A stretch of DNA of 64,000 nucleotides from Fictibacillus halophilus (GTDB lineage Bacteria > Bacillota > Bacilli > Bacillales > Fictibacillaceae), in assembly GCF_016401385.1 (NCBI RefSeq), contig NZ_JAEACF010000002.1:1-64000 (forward strand). Direction: 5' to 3'. Below, piece after piece: positions 54,176-62,870 of this stretch. A program made the position numbers and the translations under genes. A model generated the notes under the pieces. The model saw nothing but the letters and a program-made list of their open reading frames with translations. It ran no database searches and was not told where the DNA came from. The first letter of the stretch is position 1; each line of letters opens with the position of its first letter.

Positions 54176-54952
54176 TTACGCTGGTGTTACGGCACTTTTT
54201 CCAAGATAAGCTTCAATCACCTTTACATTATTACGGATTTCAGCGGGCTTTCCTTCAGCGATCTTTTCACCATGATCCAAAACAAAGATCTGTTCAGATA
54301 TCTGCATCACTAGCTTCATATCATGTTCGATCAAAACAATCGTTACATCCAGATCCTCTCTCATTCGATGGATGAACTCTGTTAACTCACGCGTTTCTCT
54401 CGGATTCATGCCTGCCGCTGGTTCATCTAAAAGCAAAAGTTTTGGTTTCGTAGCCAGTGCACGGGCAATCTCAAGCCTACGTTGAGCTCCATAGGATAGA
54501 TTTTGAGCATCTTCGTTCAAATGCTTAGCGAGGCCAACATATTCAAGCCAATGGTACGCTTCTTCTTTTGCCCTCTGTTCTTCTTCTCTTACCTTTTTTG
54601 TTTGAAACAGGGTACCAACAATCCCAGCTTTCAACTGTTTATGCAAACCTACCATCACATTTTCGAGAACAGTAATGTTTGAAAAAAGACGTATATTCTG
54701 GAACGTACGAGCAATTCCGTGCCGGGAGATCTCATGTGGCTTTAACCCGACTAAAGAAGTTGATCCGAGTTGTACATTCCCATTGTCTGGCTGATATACT
54801 CCTGTGATTAAGTTGAAAAAGGTAGTTTTCCCTGCTCCGTTCGGTCCGATTACAGCTGTTATCGAACCTTTTTCAACCGTCATATCTACTGAATTTACGG
54901 CAACCAGTCCGCCAAACTGTTTTGTAAGATTACTAACCGTTAATATCGACAT
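54176..54952 (-). CDS. livG: Branched-chain amino acid ABC transporter ATPase LivG
   Basis: A 258-residue ATPase: Walker A GPNGAGKTT, ARTFQNIRLF after the Q-loop, signature LSYGAQRRLEIARAL, Walker B LLLLDEPAAGMNP, H-loop EHD. The longer C-terminus and ARTFQN motif separate LivG from LivF. ATG at 54952, 14 nt after livM. Confidence 0.94.
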   Translation of the reverse strand: MSILTVSNLTKQFGGLVAVNSVDMTVEKGSITAVIGPNGAGKTTFFNLITGVYQPDNGNVQLGSTSLVGLKPHEISRHGIARTFQNIRLFSNITVLENVMVGLHKQLKAGIVGTLFQTKKVREEEQRAKEEAYHWLEYVGLAKHLNEDAQNLSYGAQRRLEIARALATKPKLLLLDEPAAGMNPRETRELTEFIHRMREDLDVTIVLIEHDMKLVMQISEQIFVLDHGEKIAEGKPAEIRNNVKVIEAYLGKSAVTPA

Positions 54953-54966
54953 CTTTATACCGCCTC

Positions 54967-56256
54967 CTATGCCTGAAACCCTTTGTCAGGTTCAACCGTA
55001 ATCTGTTCTTTTCTGTGCTTTTTAGACCCCTCTTTAAGAGATTCTTCATCAAACACAGGATTTTTAGATGGTATTAACCCTTGAGGGCGATAGATGGCAA
55101 ATATGATTAATATCGCTCCAAAGATAAAACGTTGCATTTTTGCTGGAGCGAGTGCTTCTGGAAAACTGATCACACCATCAAGACTCAATTGATTTAAGTA
55201 ATTCGTTACCTCTGTAAGTACCTGTAGGTTTAATATTGTGATCACGGCTGCACCAAGAATTACACCTGGAACACTGCCCATACCTCCTAAGATAACCATT
55301 ACTAGGATTGTGATGGACTCTAGCAATGTGAAACTCGTCGGATCAACGAATGTTTGTTTCGCTGCAAAGACAACCCCCATCATTCCTGAAAAAGAAGCCC
55401 CGATTGCAAATGCTAAAAGCTTCGTACGCACAAGGTGGATACCCATCGATTGTGCAGCGATCTCGTTTTCTCTAACCGCTTTCCAAGACCGGCCGATTTT
55501 TGAGAACTCAAATCTTCTAACAGCTAGAATGACAAGAAACAAGATAGCAAGAACAATAAAGTAGAATTGGTTTGGATATACAAACTGATACCCGAAGATC
55601 TCTGGAGGTTTAACAGACGCTAGGCCCATTGCTCCATTCGTGATATTCACAGGCTTATCCAGGTTATTGAACACAATTCTAATGATCTCACCGAAACCAA
55701 GCGTAACGATCGCTAAGTAGTCTCCTTTTACACGAAGTACAGGAATTCCTAATAAGACACCGAATAGTGCCGCTACAAAGCATCCGATTAAAATAAAGAT
55801 CCAAAAGCTTTCACCGGATAAAGGGAACGTTCCGAACGGCATAAAGTTAGCAGCTTGTCCTGTTGCAAAGATTCCATACGTATATGCCCCGATTGCAAAG
55901 AAAGCTACGAACCCGAGATCCAGTAAACCTGCTAAACCAACTACAATATTAAGTCCCAATGCCATCGCTACATAAATTCCGACAACCGTAGCGACTTCCA
56001 TATAAGATTGATAACCTGGTCCAGTGCTCGATACAAAAGGTATTACTCCGATGAGTACGACACCTGCGATCAACCATTTTAGACGGTCTGGCAATTCTGT
56101 ATAATACAGAAGCAATAATGAGAACAACAGCAACAGAAAAGCTGTTACAGATGCTTGGGCAAGATATAGGCTCAAGGAGGTAACCAGTACATAAAGGACG
56201 AGCAGAATAATTTGTGCCAGCTTGTTGCCTTTTAATTTACTTGTCAGCTTATTCAT
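54967..56256 (-). CDS. livM: Branched-chain amino acid ABC transporter permease LivM
   Basis: A 429-residue permease with an extended N-terminal region of two or three extra helices before the conserved LivM core: LGLNIVVGLAGLLDLGFVAFFAIGAY, then GRSWKAVRENEIAAQSMGIHLVRTKLLAFAIGASFSGMMGVVF. Ends with a charged cytosolic tail. Length is above the usual 320-350. Confidence 0.92.
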   Translation of the reverse strand: MNKLTSKLKGNKLAQIILLVLYVLVTSLSLYLAQASVTAFLLLLFSLLLLYYTELPDRLKWLIAGVVLIGVIPFVSSTGPGYQSYMEVATVVGIYVAMALGLNIVVGLAGLLDLGFVAFFAIGAYTYGIFATGQAANFMPFGTFPLSGESFWIFILIGCFVAALFGVLLGIPVLRVKGDYLAIVTLGFGEIIRIVFNNLDKPVNITNGAMGLASVKPPEIFGYQFVYPNQFYFIVLAILFLVILAVRRFEFSKIGRSWKAVRENEIAAQSMGIHLVRTKLLAFAIGASFSGMMGVVFAAKQTFVDPTSFTLLESITILVMVILGGMGSVPGVILGAAVITILNLQVLTEVTNYLNQLSLDGVISFPEALAPAKMQRFIFGAILIIFAIYRPQGLIPSKNPVFDEESLKEGSKKHRKEQITVEPDKGFQA

Positions 56257-56266
56257 CGCTCTTCAC

Positions 56267-57253
56267 CTACACTTTCTCAGTAACTGCTTTACCAAACAGT
56301 CCTTCTGGTTTGAAAATTAAAACGACGATTAGAATGGCGAACGCGAATACATCTTTATACTCTGCGCCAAAGATACCACCCGTTAATAGTTGCAAGTTGG
56401 CAGCTGCAAACATTTCTAGAATCCCTAACATCAATCCTCCAGCCATAGCACCACGAATATTACCGATGCCTCCAAGGACTGCAGCCGTAAATGCTTTTAA
56501 TCCTAGGATAAAACCAATATACGGATCGATCGTTCCGTATTGAACAGCAAACAGGACACCCGTTGCTCCACCTAATGCCGACCCGATGAAAAACGTTAAC
56601 GAAATTACTTTGTTCACATTGATAGACATTAGTGAAGCCGTTTCACGATCTTGAGCGACTGCTCTCATCGCCATGCCCCACTTCGTTTTATTTACGAAAA
56701 AGTCCAGTCCGATCATCATGATCACTACTGCAATGATTAGAATCAAAGTAGATGTTTTAAAGAACGCATCACTAAACGAAGAGGAAATGCTAGAAAATTT
56801 AATTGAAAATTGCTCATTAAACATGGATGGACCAGTTAATATATAATTTCCTCTTTTGTATTCTGTAATAAAACGAACAAGATCCTGCAGCAAAAACGAT
56901 ACACCGATCGCTGAGATCAACGTGATCAGTTTTGGTGAATTCCGGAGCGGTCTGTATGCCATCCGCTCTATTCCAACACCCATGAAACCGGTTAGGATCG
57001 ACGTAACCACCAACACAAGAATTAAAGCTAGAATGGCAGGCATCGCTGCTAACCAACCCATGCCTGTCATGAGAATCAGCATCGCAACTCCGATAAAAGC
57101 ACCTGTCATAAAAATTTCACCGTGGGCGAAATTAATGAGCTCTAATATTCCATAAACCATCGTATAACCAAGTGCAATAACTGCGTATATCGCACCAAGA
57201 GCAATTCCATCTACGAGTACTTGAGGCAGACTTTGTAAAATGTCAGCTAACAT
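56267..57253 (-). CDS. livH: Branched-chain amino acid ABC transporter permease LivH
   Basis: A 328-residue permease: GIALGAIYAVIALGYTMVYGILELINFAHGEIFM near the N-terminus and GMAMRAVAQDRETASLMSINVNKVI as the coupling loop are the LivH signatures. It pairs with LivM. ATG at 57253 follows AGAGAGGAAT. Confidence 0.93.
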   Translation of the reverse strand: MLADILQSLPQVLVDGIALGAIYAVIALGYTMVYGILELINFAHGEIFMTGAFIGVAMLILMTGMGWLAAMPAILALILVLVVTSILTGFMGVGIERMAYRPLRNSPKLITLISAIGVSFLLQDLVRFITEYKRGNYILTGPSMFNEQFSIKFSSISSSFSDAFFKTSTLILIIAVVIMMIGLDFFVNKTKWGMAMRAVAQDRETASLMSINVNKVISLTFFIGSALGGATGVLFAVQYGTIDPYIGFILGLKAFTAAVLGGIGNIRGAMAGGLMLGILEMFAAANLQLLTGGIFGAEYKDVFAFAILIVVLIFKPEGLFGKAVTEKV

Positions 57254-57288
57254 AAATATTCCTCTCTTTCACGTCTGGGGAGTGTATG

Positions 57289-57336
57289 TAAAAAAGAAGA
57301 GGGACATGGCCGTTGGGGTCATTCCCTCTCTTGTAA
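57289..57336 (-). terminator. Intra-operon terminator between livJ and livH
   Basis: On the minus strand AGAGGGA-x-x-G-x-CC / GG-x-C-x-x-TCCCTCT followed by TCTTTTTT, just after livJ. Confidence 0.75.
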
Positions 57337-57344
57337 ACATAAGT

Positions 57345-58544
57345 TTACTTACTGATTTCGCCTTCTTGAACGCCTGGATATTTAGCTTCACTGAACTTGT
57401 AGATGTATACTTTAGCAAACTTGTTGTCACCGATATCATCAAAACCGACCTTCGTAACAACACCTTGGAAATCTTGAATCTTGCGGATTTCTTCTGCTAC
57501 TTTTTCACGTGCCGGGAGGTCTCCGTCACTTCCTTCGATCGCTGCCTCAAGTCCTTTTAATAGGACGCTCATAGAATCATAGCCATAAGCCGAATAAGAC
57601 TCTACGTTCTTGTTGAACTTCTCTTTGTATTTAGAAGAGAAATCTTTGCCTTCTGTTGTTTTACTCGCATCAGCTGCTACCGAAGTATAATAAACGTCTG
57701 TTACAGCATCGCCTGCGATTTCAACTAAAGTAGATGAGTCCATTCCATCTCCGCCCATGAACGGAATCTTAATCCCTTTGTCACGAGCTTGTCTGATTAA
57801 TTGACCGCCTTCTGTGTACAATCCACCGAAGAACACTAAATCAGGTTTCTTTGATAATACTTGTGTAAGTACACCGTTAAAGTCTTTCTCACCAACGGTA
57901 ATCCCTTCATATCCAAGTATTTCAGCTCCAGCATCTTCAGCTGCTTTCTTAAATGCATCAGCAAGACCTGTTCCGTACGCTGTCTTGTCTTGGATAACGA
58001 AGATTTTCTTCGCTCCTAATTTATTGATCGCAAAATCTGCCCCTGCAGGACCTTGGAAATCGTCACGTGCTACGATACGGTTAACTGTTTTAAGTCCACG
58101 GTCCGTTACCTCTGTGGCAGTATTAGCTGGAGATACCATTGGCACTTTATACTTTTCATAAACTTCAGATGATGGGATGGATACGCCTGAATTCAAGTGA
58201 CCCACAACCCCAAGGATTGATTTATCTGAACCAATTAGCTGTGCGTTTGCTACACCTTTTTTAGGATCGGCCTGATCATCATACGGCTGAAGCTGAAGCT
58301 TGTACCCTAAGTCTTCAAACTTCTTCTTGTTTTCTTCTAGTGCCAGTTGTGCACCAAGCTTAATAGATTCCCCAAGTGTTGCACTACCGCCAGATAAAGG
58401 AGTTTGCGTTGCGATCTTGATTACTTTTCCGCTTCCGCCCCCTCCATTGCTTCCTTCTGAACCGCCAGAAGAATTACAACCTGCCAAAAGTCCTAGTGAT
58501 AATGCAGAAACCGCTAATACTTTTAACCCTCTCTTAATCCCCAC
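57345..58544 (-). CDS. livJ: Branched-chain amino acid binding lipoprotein LivJ
   Basis: A 399-residue periplasmic-binding-type lipoprotein. Signal peptide with lipobox LLAGCNSSGG, a Gly/Ser linker, then the peripla_BP_6 domain: KIATQTPLSGGSATLGESIKLGAQLALEE and YSAYGYDSMSVLL. It delivers Leu, Ile or Val (or related amino acids) to LivHMGF. ATG at 58544 follows GGGGGATTTTAGGTGGGG. Confidence 0.92.
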   Translation of the reverse strand: MGIKRGLKVLAVSALSLGLLAGCNSSGGSEGSNGGGGSGKVIKIATQTPLSGGSATLGESIKLGAQLALEENKKKFEDLGYKLQLQPYDDQADPKKGVANAQLIGSDKSILGVVGHLNSGVSIPSSEVYEKYKVPMVSPANTATEVTDRGLKTVNRIVARDDFQGPAGADFAINKLGAKKIFVIQDKTAYGTGLADAFKKAAEDAGAEILGYEGITVGEKDFNGVLTQVLSKKPDLVFFGGLYTEGGQLIRQARDKGIKIPFMGGDGMDSSTLVEIAGDAVTDVYYTSVAADASKTTEGKDFSSKYKEKFNKNVESYSAYGYDSMSVLLKGLEAAIEGSDGDLPAREKVAEEIRKIQDFQGVVTKVGFDDIGDNKFAKVYIYKFSEAKYPGVQEGEISK

Positions 58545-58727
58545 CTAAAATCCCCCTTGTTTTGAATATTATGATAATTTCCACTATTTAAAAAAATAGT
58601 ACATGAAGAAAAGAGATTAGACAACTAAATTTTTGGAAAAAGAGAATTTTTATGTTAAATTTAAAAGTTTTCCCCAATATTCAACATATTTCTTTGTCGT
58701 TCGATGTCTAGAACTTTAGTAGGAAAT

Positions 58728-58763
58728 AAAAAAAGGTTCCACCGAAATAGCCAGTGAACCTTT
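58728..58763 (-). terminator. Terminator of yjbQ
   Basis: AAAGGTTC / GAACCTTT around a 16-nt loop with an A run on the + strand. Confidence 0.8.
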
Positions 58764-58773
58764 AATCTTATTT

Positions 58774-59175
58774 TCATTTATTTAAAATTTTCACATGGTA
58801 CTTTCGTGTTCGTGGACCATCAAACTCGCAAAAGTAAACACCTTGCCAAGTTCCTAACAAAAGCTTGCCGTTTTGAATAAATACAACTTGAGATGAACCG
58901 ACTGTACTTGCTTTAAGGTGTGAAGCGGAGTTACCTTCAGCATGGCGATACTTCGGGTGTTCCCATGGATATACCTCGTCCAATCGCATGAGCATATCAT
59001 GGACAACATCCGGATCTGCATTTTCATTAATCGTAATTCCTGCTGTCGTGTGCGGACAGTATATGTACATGACCCCATCGTTCACACGCTGCTCTTCTAG
59101 ATAAGCCTCCAGTGTACTTGTAATCTCATACATCTCATCTCTTTGATGCGTTTGTATCGTAAATACTTGTGCCAA
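58774..59175 (-). CDS. YjbQ family (UPF0047) protein
   Basis: A 133-residue protein: [19 protein letters not shown] and [20 protein letters not shown] with conserved His residues, then [15 protein letters not shown]. The family has been linked to thiamine phosphate synthesis activity in E. coli (YjbQ); B. subtilis has YugU. ATG at 59175 follows GAGGAGGG. Role here uncertain. Confidence 0.9.
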   Translation of the reverse strand: MAQVFTIQTHQRDEMYEITSTLEAYLEEQRVNDGVMYIYCPHTTAGITINENADPDVVHDMLMRLDEVYPWEHPKYRHAEGNSASHLKASTVGSSQVVFIQNGKLLLGTWQGVYFCEFDGPRTRKYHVKILNK

Positions 59176-59263
59176 TTTTATCCCTCCTCTTCCTTCTTAT
59201 TTTGATGATTCCCTATGAAAATCCTTTTTAATACTTGAAGTTAGCCACTTTAAGATTTCGTTA

Positions 59264-59310
59264 GCCAAAAAAAAGAGAGGAGTGGTCATAAAACCATTCC
59301 TCTTCCATTT
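59264..59310 (-). terminator. Terminator of rsgA
   Basis: AGAGGA-x-TGGT / ACCA-x-TCCTCT followed by a T run on the minus strand. Confidence 0.85.
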
Positions 59311-59313
59311 CAC

Positions 59314-60375
59314 TTATTTACGATGAACGCGTGTGCGGTCACCAGCGATCTTTTTCCATTTTGCTCTTTCTGCATTCGCTAGCTTTTGATCTTCCTTACG
59401 TGCGAAGTAAGCTAATTCACGCTGAAGTTTTACATAACTGTTATAGCGATCTTCCTTTAACTCACCTGTTTCAATCGCTTCCTGCACCTTGCACCCTGGT
59501 TCGTTTTGATGCGTACAATCGCGAAAACGGCATAGTTCCGCATACCCTTCAACATCTTGAAAACTTTGACCTAAGCTGCTGTCGCCTTCCCACAATTGAA
59601 GCTCTCTCATTCCTGGAGTATCGATTAAGATCCCACCACTTTCCAGAACAAGCAGCTCACGATGAGTGGTCGTATGCTTTCCTTTTCCGTCTTCTTCACG
59701 AATAACGTTTGTTTTCAATACCTCTGACCCGAAAAGCTTGTTTGCCAGTGTTGATTTTCCAACACCAGAGGAACCTAATAGAGCAACGGTTTCACCTTCT
59801 GAAATATAGGCAGCTAGATCTTCAAGACCCGAGCCTGTTTCTGCACTAACTGCAAAAGTAGGAACTCCAAACGCGATGGTTTCCACTTCATCTATAAACT
59901 TTTGAACATCGTCACAAAGATCAGCCTTGCTTAAAACAATAACTGGAGTCGCTCCGCTTTCCCAAGCCATTAACAAATAGCGCTCAAGTCTGCGAAGGTT
60001 AAAGTCTTGATTTAGAGCATTGACTAAAAAGACCGTATCTACATTTGTCGCAACAATTTGTTCATCCGTTGTTAAGCCGGCTGCTTTTCGAGAAAACTTA
60101 CTTTTGCGCGGCAGTATTCCGTGGACGTAAGCTTTTCCCTCTTGCGGAATAGCCTGAACAGCGACCCAATCTCCAACTGCTGGGAAATCATGACGTCCTG
60201 TTGCATGAAAGCGAATCTTCCCTGTGATTTCCCCTAATAATTCACCATGCTCCGTCAGAACACTATAGAGTCCCTTATGCTCTACGCTAATTCTTCCTGG
60301 AACAAGATCTTGATTTTCATATGATTTAAACGATTCTTCAAATGTTTGATTCCAACCTAGTGATTTTAAATTCAA
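59314..60375 (-). CDS. rsgA: Ribosome small-subunit GTPase RsgA (long form)
   Basis: A 353-residue circularly permuted GTPase. OB-fold (about 25-95), then G4 LSKAD (148-152), P-loop GSSGVGKST (201-209), G3 DTPG (251-254) and a zinc site C281, C286, H288 and C294. RsgA tests late 30S maturation. At 353 residues it is longer than B. subtilis CpgA (298) and more like the second RsgA found in some Bacillaceae; a cpgA is expected elsewhere. ATG at 60375 follows GGAGGG. Confidence 0.9.
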   Translation of the reverse strand: MNLKSLGWNQTFEESFKSYENQDLVPGRISVEHKGLYSVLTEHGELLGEITGKIRFHATGRHDFPAVGDWVAVQAIPQEGKAYVHGILPRKSKFSRKAAGLTTDEQIVATNVDTVFLVNALNQDFNLRRLERYLLMAWESGATPVIVLSKADLCDDVQKFIDEVETIAFGVPTFAVSAETGSGLEDLAAYISEGETVALLGSSGVGKSTLANKLFGSEVLKTNVIREEDGKGKHTTTHRELLVLESGGILIDTPGMRELQLWEGDSSLGQSFQDVEGYAELCRFRDCTHQNEPGCKVQEAIETGELKEDRYNSYVKLQRELAYFARKEDQKLANAERAKWKKIAGDRTRVHRK

Positions 60376-60448
60376 TGTAATACCCTCCGAATAAATGTTG
60401 TCATTTTATAAAAGTCTTTTTTCCGCAAATGATGTTGCTTCTGAAAGT

Positions 60449-60577
60449 GTTGATTTCCGTTCCAGGTTGCTCGCTTTCCACGGGGCAGGTGGTGAGCCAC
60501 ATTCGAATGTTTCACATTTAAGTGTCTCACCTGCCCGCCTGTCCCGTAGGAGTCTCGCACCTTCCACTCCAATCAAC
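60449..60577 (-). repeat. Dispersed structured repeat, copy H
   Basis: Reverse-orientation copy from GTTGATTTCCGTTCC to CACTCCAATCAAC. Central stem variant as copy B. Confidence 0.9.
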
Positions 60578-60629
60578 TGTCAAAGGTGTCAAGAGTTAAA
60601 AGCAACAACCTTTTAGCGTTTACAAAATA

Positions 60630-60661
60630 GAAAAAGAACCTAAATATACTTAGGTTCTTTA
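60630..60661. terminator. Terminator-like hairpin
   Basis: AAAGAACCTAA / TTAGGTTCTTT with a 9-nt loop, downstream of the small gene at 60772-60849 on the minus strand. Confidence 0.8.
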
Positions 60662-60771
60662 CCGAAAGAAGGGTACACAAATACCCCTCTTCATATAAAA
60701 AACCATGGCACTGTTGTACAGCCCATGGTTACATGACAAATTTAAGCGAAGATATTACATACGCAAATAAA

Positions 60772-60849
60772 CTACTTGCGCTTCTTCATCGTCCCAATAG
60801 GCTGTACATAATTTACACTCTCTGAAGTCAATCCATTAAGTTGTCTCAT
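60772..60849 (-). CDS. Possible small protein gene, perhaps frameshifted
   Basis: ATG at 60849 follows AAGGAGG with 8-nt spacing, a strong site. The direct reading gives 25 residues ending TMKKRK. A -1 shift after codon 6 gives a more protein-like reading, IDFRECKLCTAYWDDEEAQ and then VVYLRM, which ends at 60755 and carries a CxxC. The spacer 60662-60940 holds only this and a CCATGG inverted repeat at about 60703-60728. Confidence 0.4.
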   Translation of the reverse strand: MRQLNGLTSESVNYVQPIGTMKKRK

Positions 60850-60939
60850 GATACATACCTCCTTGGGTTTCATTTAGATTAGTTACTTTACATCTACACT
60901 ATAGCAGTATATGCATAATATGTAAATAGATGCATATTT

Positions 60940-61995
60940 TTATTTTTGAACAGAAGCATTCTGATAACCTTCAATGATCCGTTTGATCATAGGCATATCC
61001 ATGTGAAGGGGTGCTGCTTCTATTTCTTTGAGCATTTGTTGAGTGTTGCTGTCATCGAACGTGATGTTTCTGTTCAAGTAATTTTTATAAACATCAATCA
61101 CGCTGTTGAGAAGCTGTTCTTCTTCATTTAGAGACGGCTCGTAATCATACGGAGCAAGCTTAAACAGTTCAAGTCCAGCTTTTTCCCTCATTACTTGAAA
61201 AACATCTGCACTAAGAGGTGGATTGTTATTTGTAATATGATAGATCTTCGTTTCTCTTCCCTTTTGTAGAACACCAGATAAAACATCTGCTACATAATCA
61301 ACAGGAACAAGATTCTGTGTACTGCCTTCTTCACACAATAAGTGGAATACGCGATCTCCCATTCCTTTTCTCTGGAATCTTCTCTTAAAAACTTCAAGGC
61401 TTCGGAGTAATCCATACAGCGTAAACTTTGAATCTGCTTCCCCTGTTTTAGAGTCGCCAATAATGATTGCCGGTCTTAAAATACTTACGTTAAAACTATC
61501 TGTAAACTCCATACATAAGTGCTCTGCTTTACACTTACTTTCTTCATATGGATTGTTAAAGACATTGTTCACACTGTGTAATTCTTCTTTAGCAAATTCG
61601 CCTTTGCCAAGAGTATAGGCTGTGCTTACATAATAAAAATGCGATACACCCATTTTCTTTGCAGCATGAAGTGCATGTTGTGTACCTGTATAATTTATTT
61701 GAAAAAGTTCGTCTTTAAGGTCCAAGTCAAATTTAACAAGGGCAGCCATGTGATAAAATACATCAATTTTATCTGAAAGCTCTTGCTCCGCTTCCTTCGT
61801 CATTCCTAAGTGAGGAGCGGTAATATCCCCTTGAATAATATGAATAACGCCATTCAAATCAGCTGTCTTGTGAAGAAGCTGTTCCGCTTTTTGTAAGTTT
61901 CGCGCTAACACATAAAGTGTATGACCTTCACGCGCCAAGTTTTGAATTAAGCGACCACCTAGAAAACCAGTTGCTCCGGTTAAAAATATTTTCAT
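60940..61995 (-). CDS. NAD(P)-dependent extended SDR (NAD_binding_4 type)
   Basis: A 351-residue extended SDR: TGATGFLGGRLIQNL Rossmann loop, YHMAALVKFDLDL, Tyr-Lys pair in NPYEESKCKAE and the NLVPVDYVADVL segment. This is the male-sterility/thioester-reductase-like group. ATG at 61995 follows AGGAAGGAAC; the longer reading lacks a site. Substrate unknown. Confidence 0.88.
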   Translation of the reverse strand: MKIFLTGATGFLGGRLIQNLAREGHTLYVLARNLQKAEQLLHKTADLNGVIHIIQGDITAPHLGMTKEAEQELSDKIDVFYHMAALVKFDLDLKDELFQINYTGTQHALHAAKKMGVSHFYYVSTAYTLGKGEFAKEELHSVNNVFNNPYEESKCKAEHLCMEFTDSFNVSILRPAIIIGDSKTGEADSKFTLYGLLRSLEVFKRRFQRKGMGDRVFHLLCEEGSTQNLVPVDYVADVLSGVLQKGRETKIYHITNNNPPLSADVFQVMREKAGLELFKLAPYDYEPSLNEEEQLLNSVIDVYKNYLNRNITFDDSNTQQMLKEIEAAPLHMDMPMIKRIIEGYQNASVQK

Positions 61996-62100
61996 TGAGC
62001 TGTTCCTTCCTATTCCTATATCACCATACTTCTGCTTATATAGTACCACAACATTACTTGTATGTTGCCGGTTTCAATAGCTGTGCTAAATTAAGCCACA

Positions 62101-62134
62101 AAATAAAAAAGCTGCTAAAAAGCAGCCTTATTTT
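62101..62134 (-). terminator. Terminator of the prxU unit
   Basis: AAGGCTGCT / AGCAGCTTTTTT on the minus strand with a short loop; it overlaps the end of the small gene. Confidence 0.85.
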
Positions 62135-62301
62135 TCATCATCAGGTTTCGCAATATTAACAGCAGGCATCTCACTATTCATGTAATCAGTAGGATGGCCA
62201 TCTGTTTGTTCATTCTGGTCATAAAAATAAGCGTTGATCTCTTGTTCTGCGTGAGCAGTCGGATCTTCAATAGGTTGTTGGTTCTTATGTTCCTTGTCCA
62301 C
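62128..62301 (-). CDS. 57-residue hydrophilic protein downstream of the selenoperoxiredoxin
   Basis: GTG start at 62301, 2 nt after the peroxiredoxin stop codon, with AAAGGAG 7 nt upstream inside that gene, so translation is coupled. The product is acidic and polar, with INAYFYDQNEQTDGHPTDY in the middle and no cysteine. I do not recognise it. Confidence 0.65.
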   Translation of the reverse strand: MDKEHKNQQPIEDPTAHAEQEINAYFYDQNEQTDGHPTDYMNSEMPAVNIAKPDDEK

Positions 62302-62303
62302 AG

Positions 62304-62771
62304 TTACTCTCCTTTTCCACATGATTCACAAGCTTTAAATACTTCTTCATACTGAAGCTTTTCATTCGCATCAAACGTATGATTGCTGAATTGGACAATT
62401 CCTTCTTGATCGATAACAAAACAGGATCGAATGGCAGTTCCATCCTTTTCGTTAAGAACACCAAACTTCTGCGTTACTTTTTTATGCCAATCAGCTAGAA
62501 GCGGATATGGCAAAGTTCCTAAAGCAGCTGCAAATACATTGTGTGAGTAAATGTGATCAACACTGATCGCAAGTACTTCTGTATTTGCATCTTCAAAGCG
62601 TTTATAATCCTCTTTCCAAGAGGTTATTTCCTTAATTCAACCAGGTGTAAAATCTAGCGGATAAAAAGCCACAAGGACATTCTTTTTCCCTTTAAAGTCT
62701 GATAGCGAAATATCTTTTTTTAATGTAGACGGTAACGTAAAATCGGGTGCAAAATCACCTTTTTGTAGCAA
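62304..62771 (-). CDS. Peroxiredoxin with in-frame TGA at the peroxidatic position (probable selenoprotein)
   Basis: From the TTG at 62771 (AAGGAGG 8 nt upstream) the frame encodes 155 residues of an AhpC/TSA-type peroxiredoxin, interrupted only by TGA at 62637-62639. The reading is [11 protein letters not shown], then [15 protein letters not shown] as codon 45, then [41 protein letters not shown] and a C-terminal CESCGKGE. In homologues the residue after FTPG is the catalytic Cys (FTPGC; compare C45 of Bcp here). A hairpin follows the TGA as expected of a bacterial SECIS. I read the TGA as selenocysteine; a Cys-to-stop mutation is the alternative. Selenium machinery is not in this window. 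Confidence 0.8.
62604..62639 (-). promoter_or_regulatory. Candidate bacterial SECIS element
   Basis: Minus strand: after TGA (62639-62637) come 9 nt, then AUAA / UUAU (62627-62624 with 62607-62604), a bulged A (62608), then CCUCUU / AAGAGG (62623-62618 with 62614-62609) closing a GGA loop (62617-62615). The loop starts with GG, 19 nt after TGA. The published bacterial SECIS model asks for a small apical loop with a G in its first two positions, 16-37 nt after UGA; all are met. Confidence 0.7.
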
Positions 62772-62870
62772 CTATCCCACCTCCTTGCGTCTTTATGAAT
62801 ATACTTCCCTGAACATATAAAAGAAAACGTTGGAATATATAGTCATTGCATGGTGATGTCTAAAAAAGCT

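Noticed and set aside
62304..62513. A 69-codon gene starting at an internal methionine of the peroxiredoxin
   Set aside because: It has no ribosome binding site and is the C-terminal part of the peroxiredoxin; the peroxidase fold needs the upstream half beyond the TGA.
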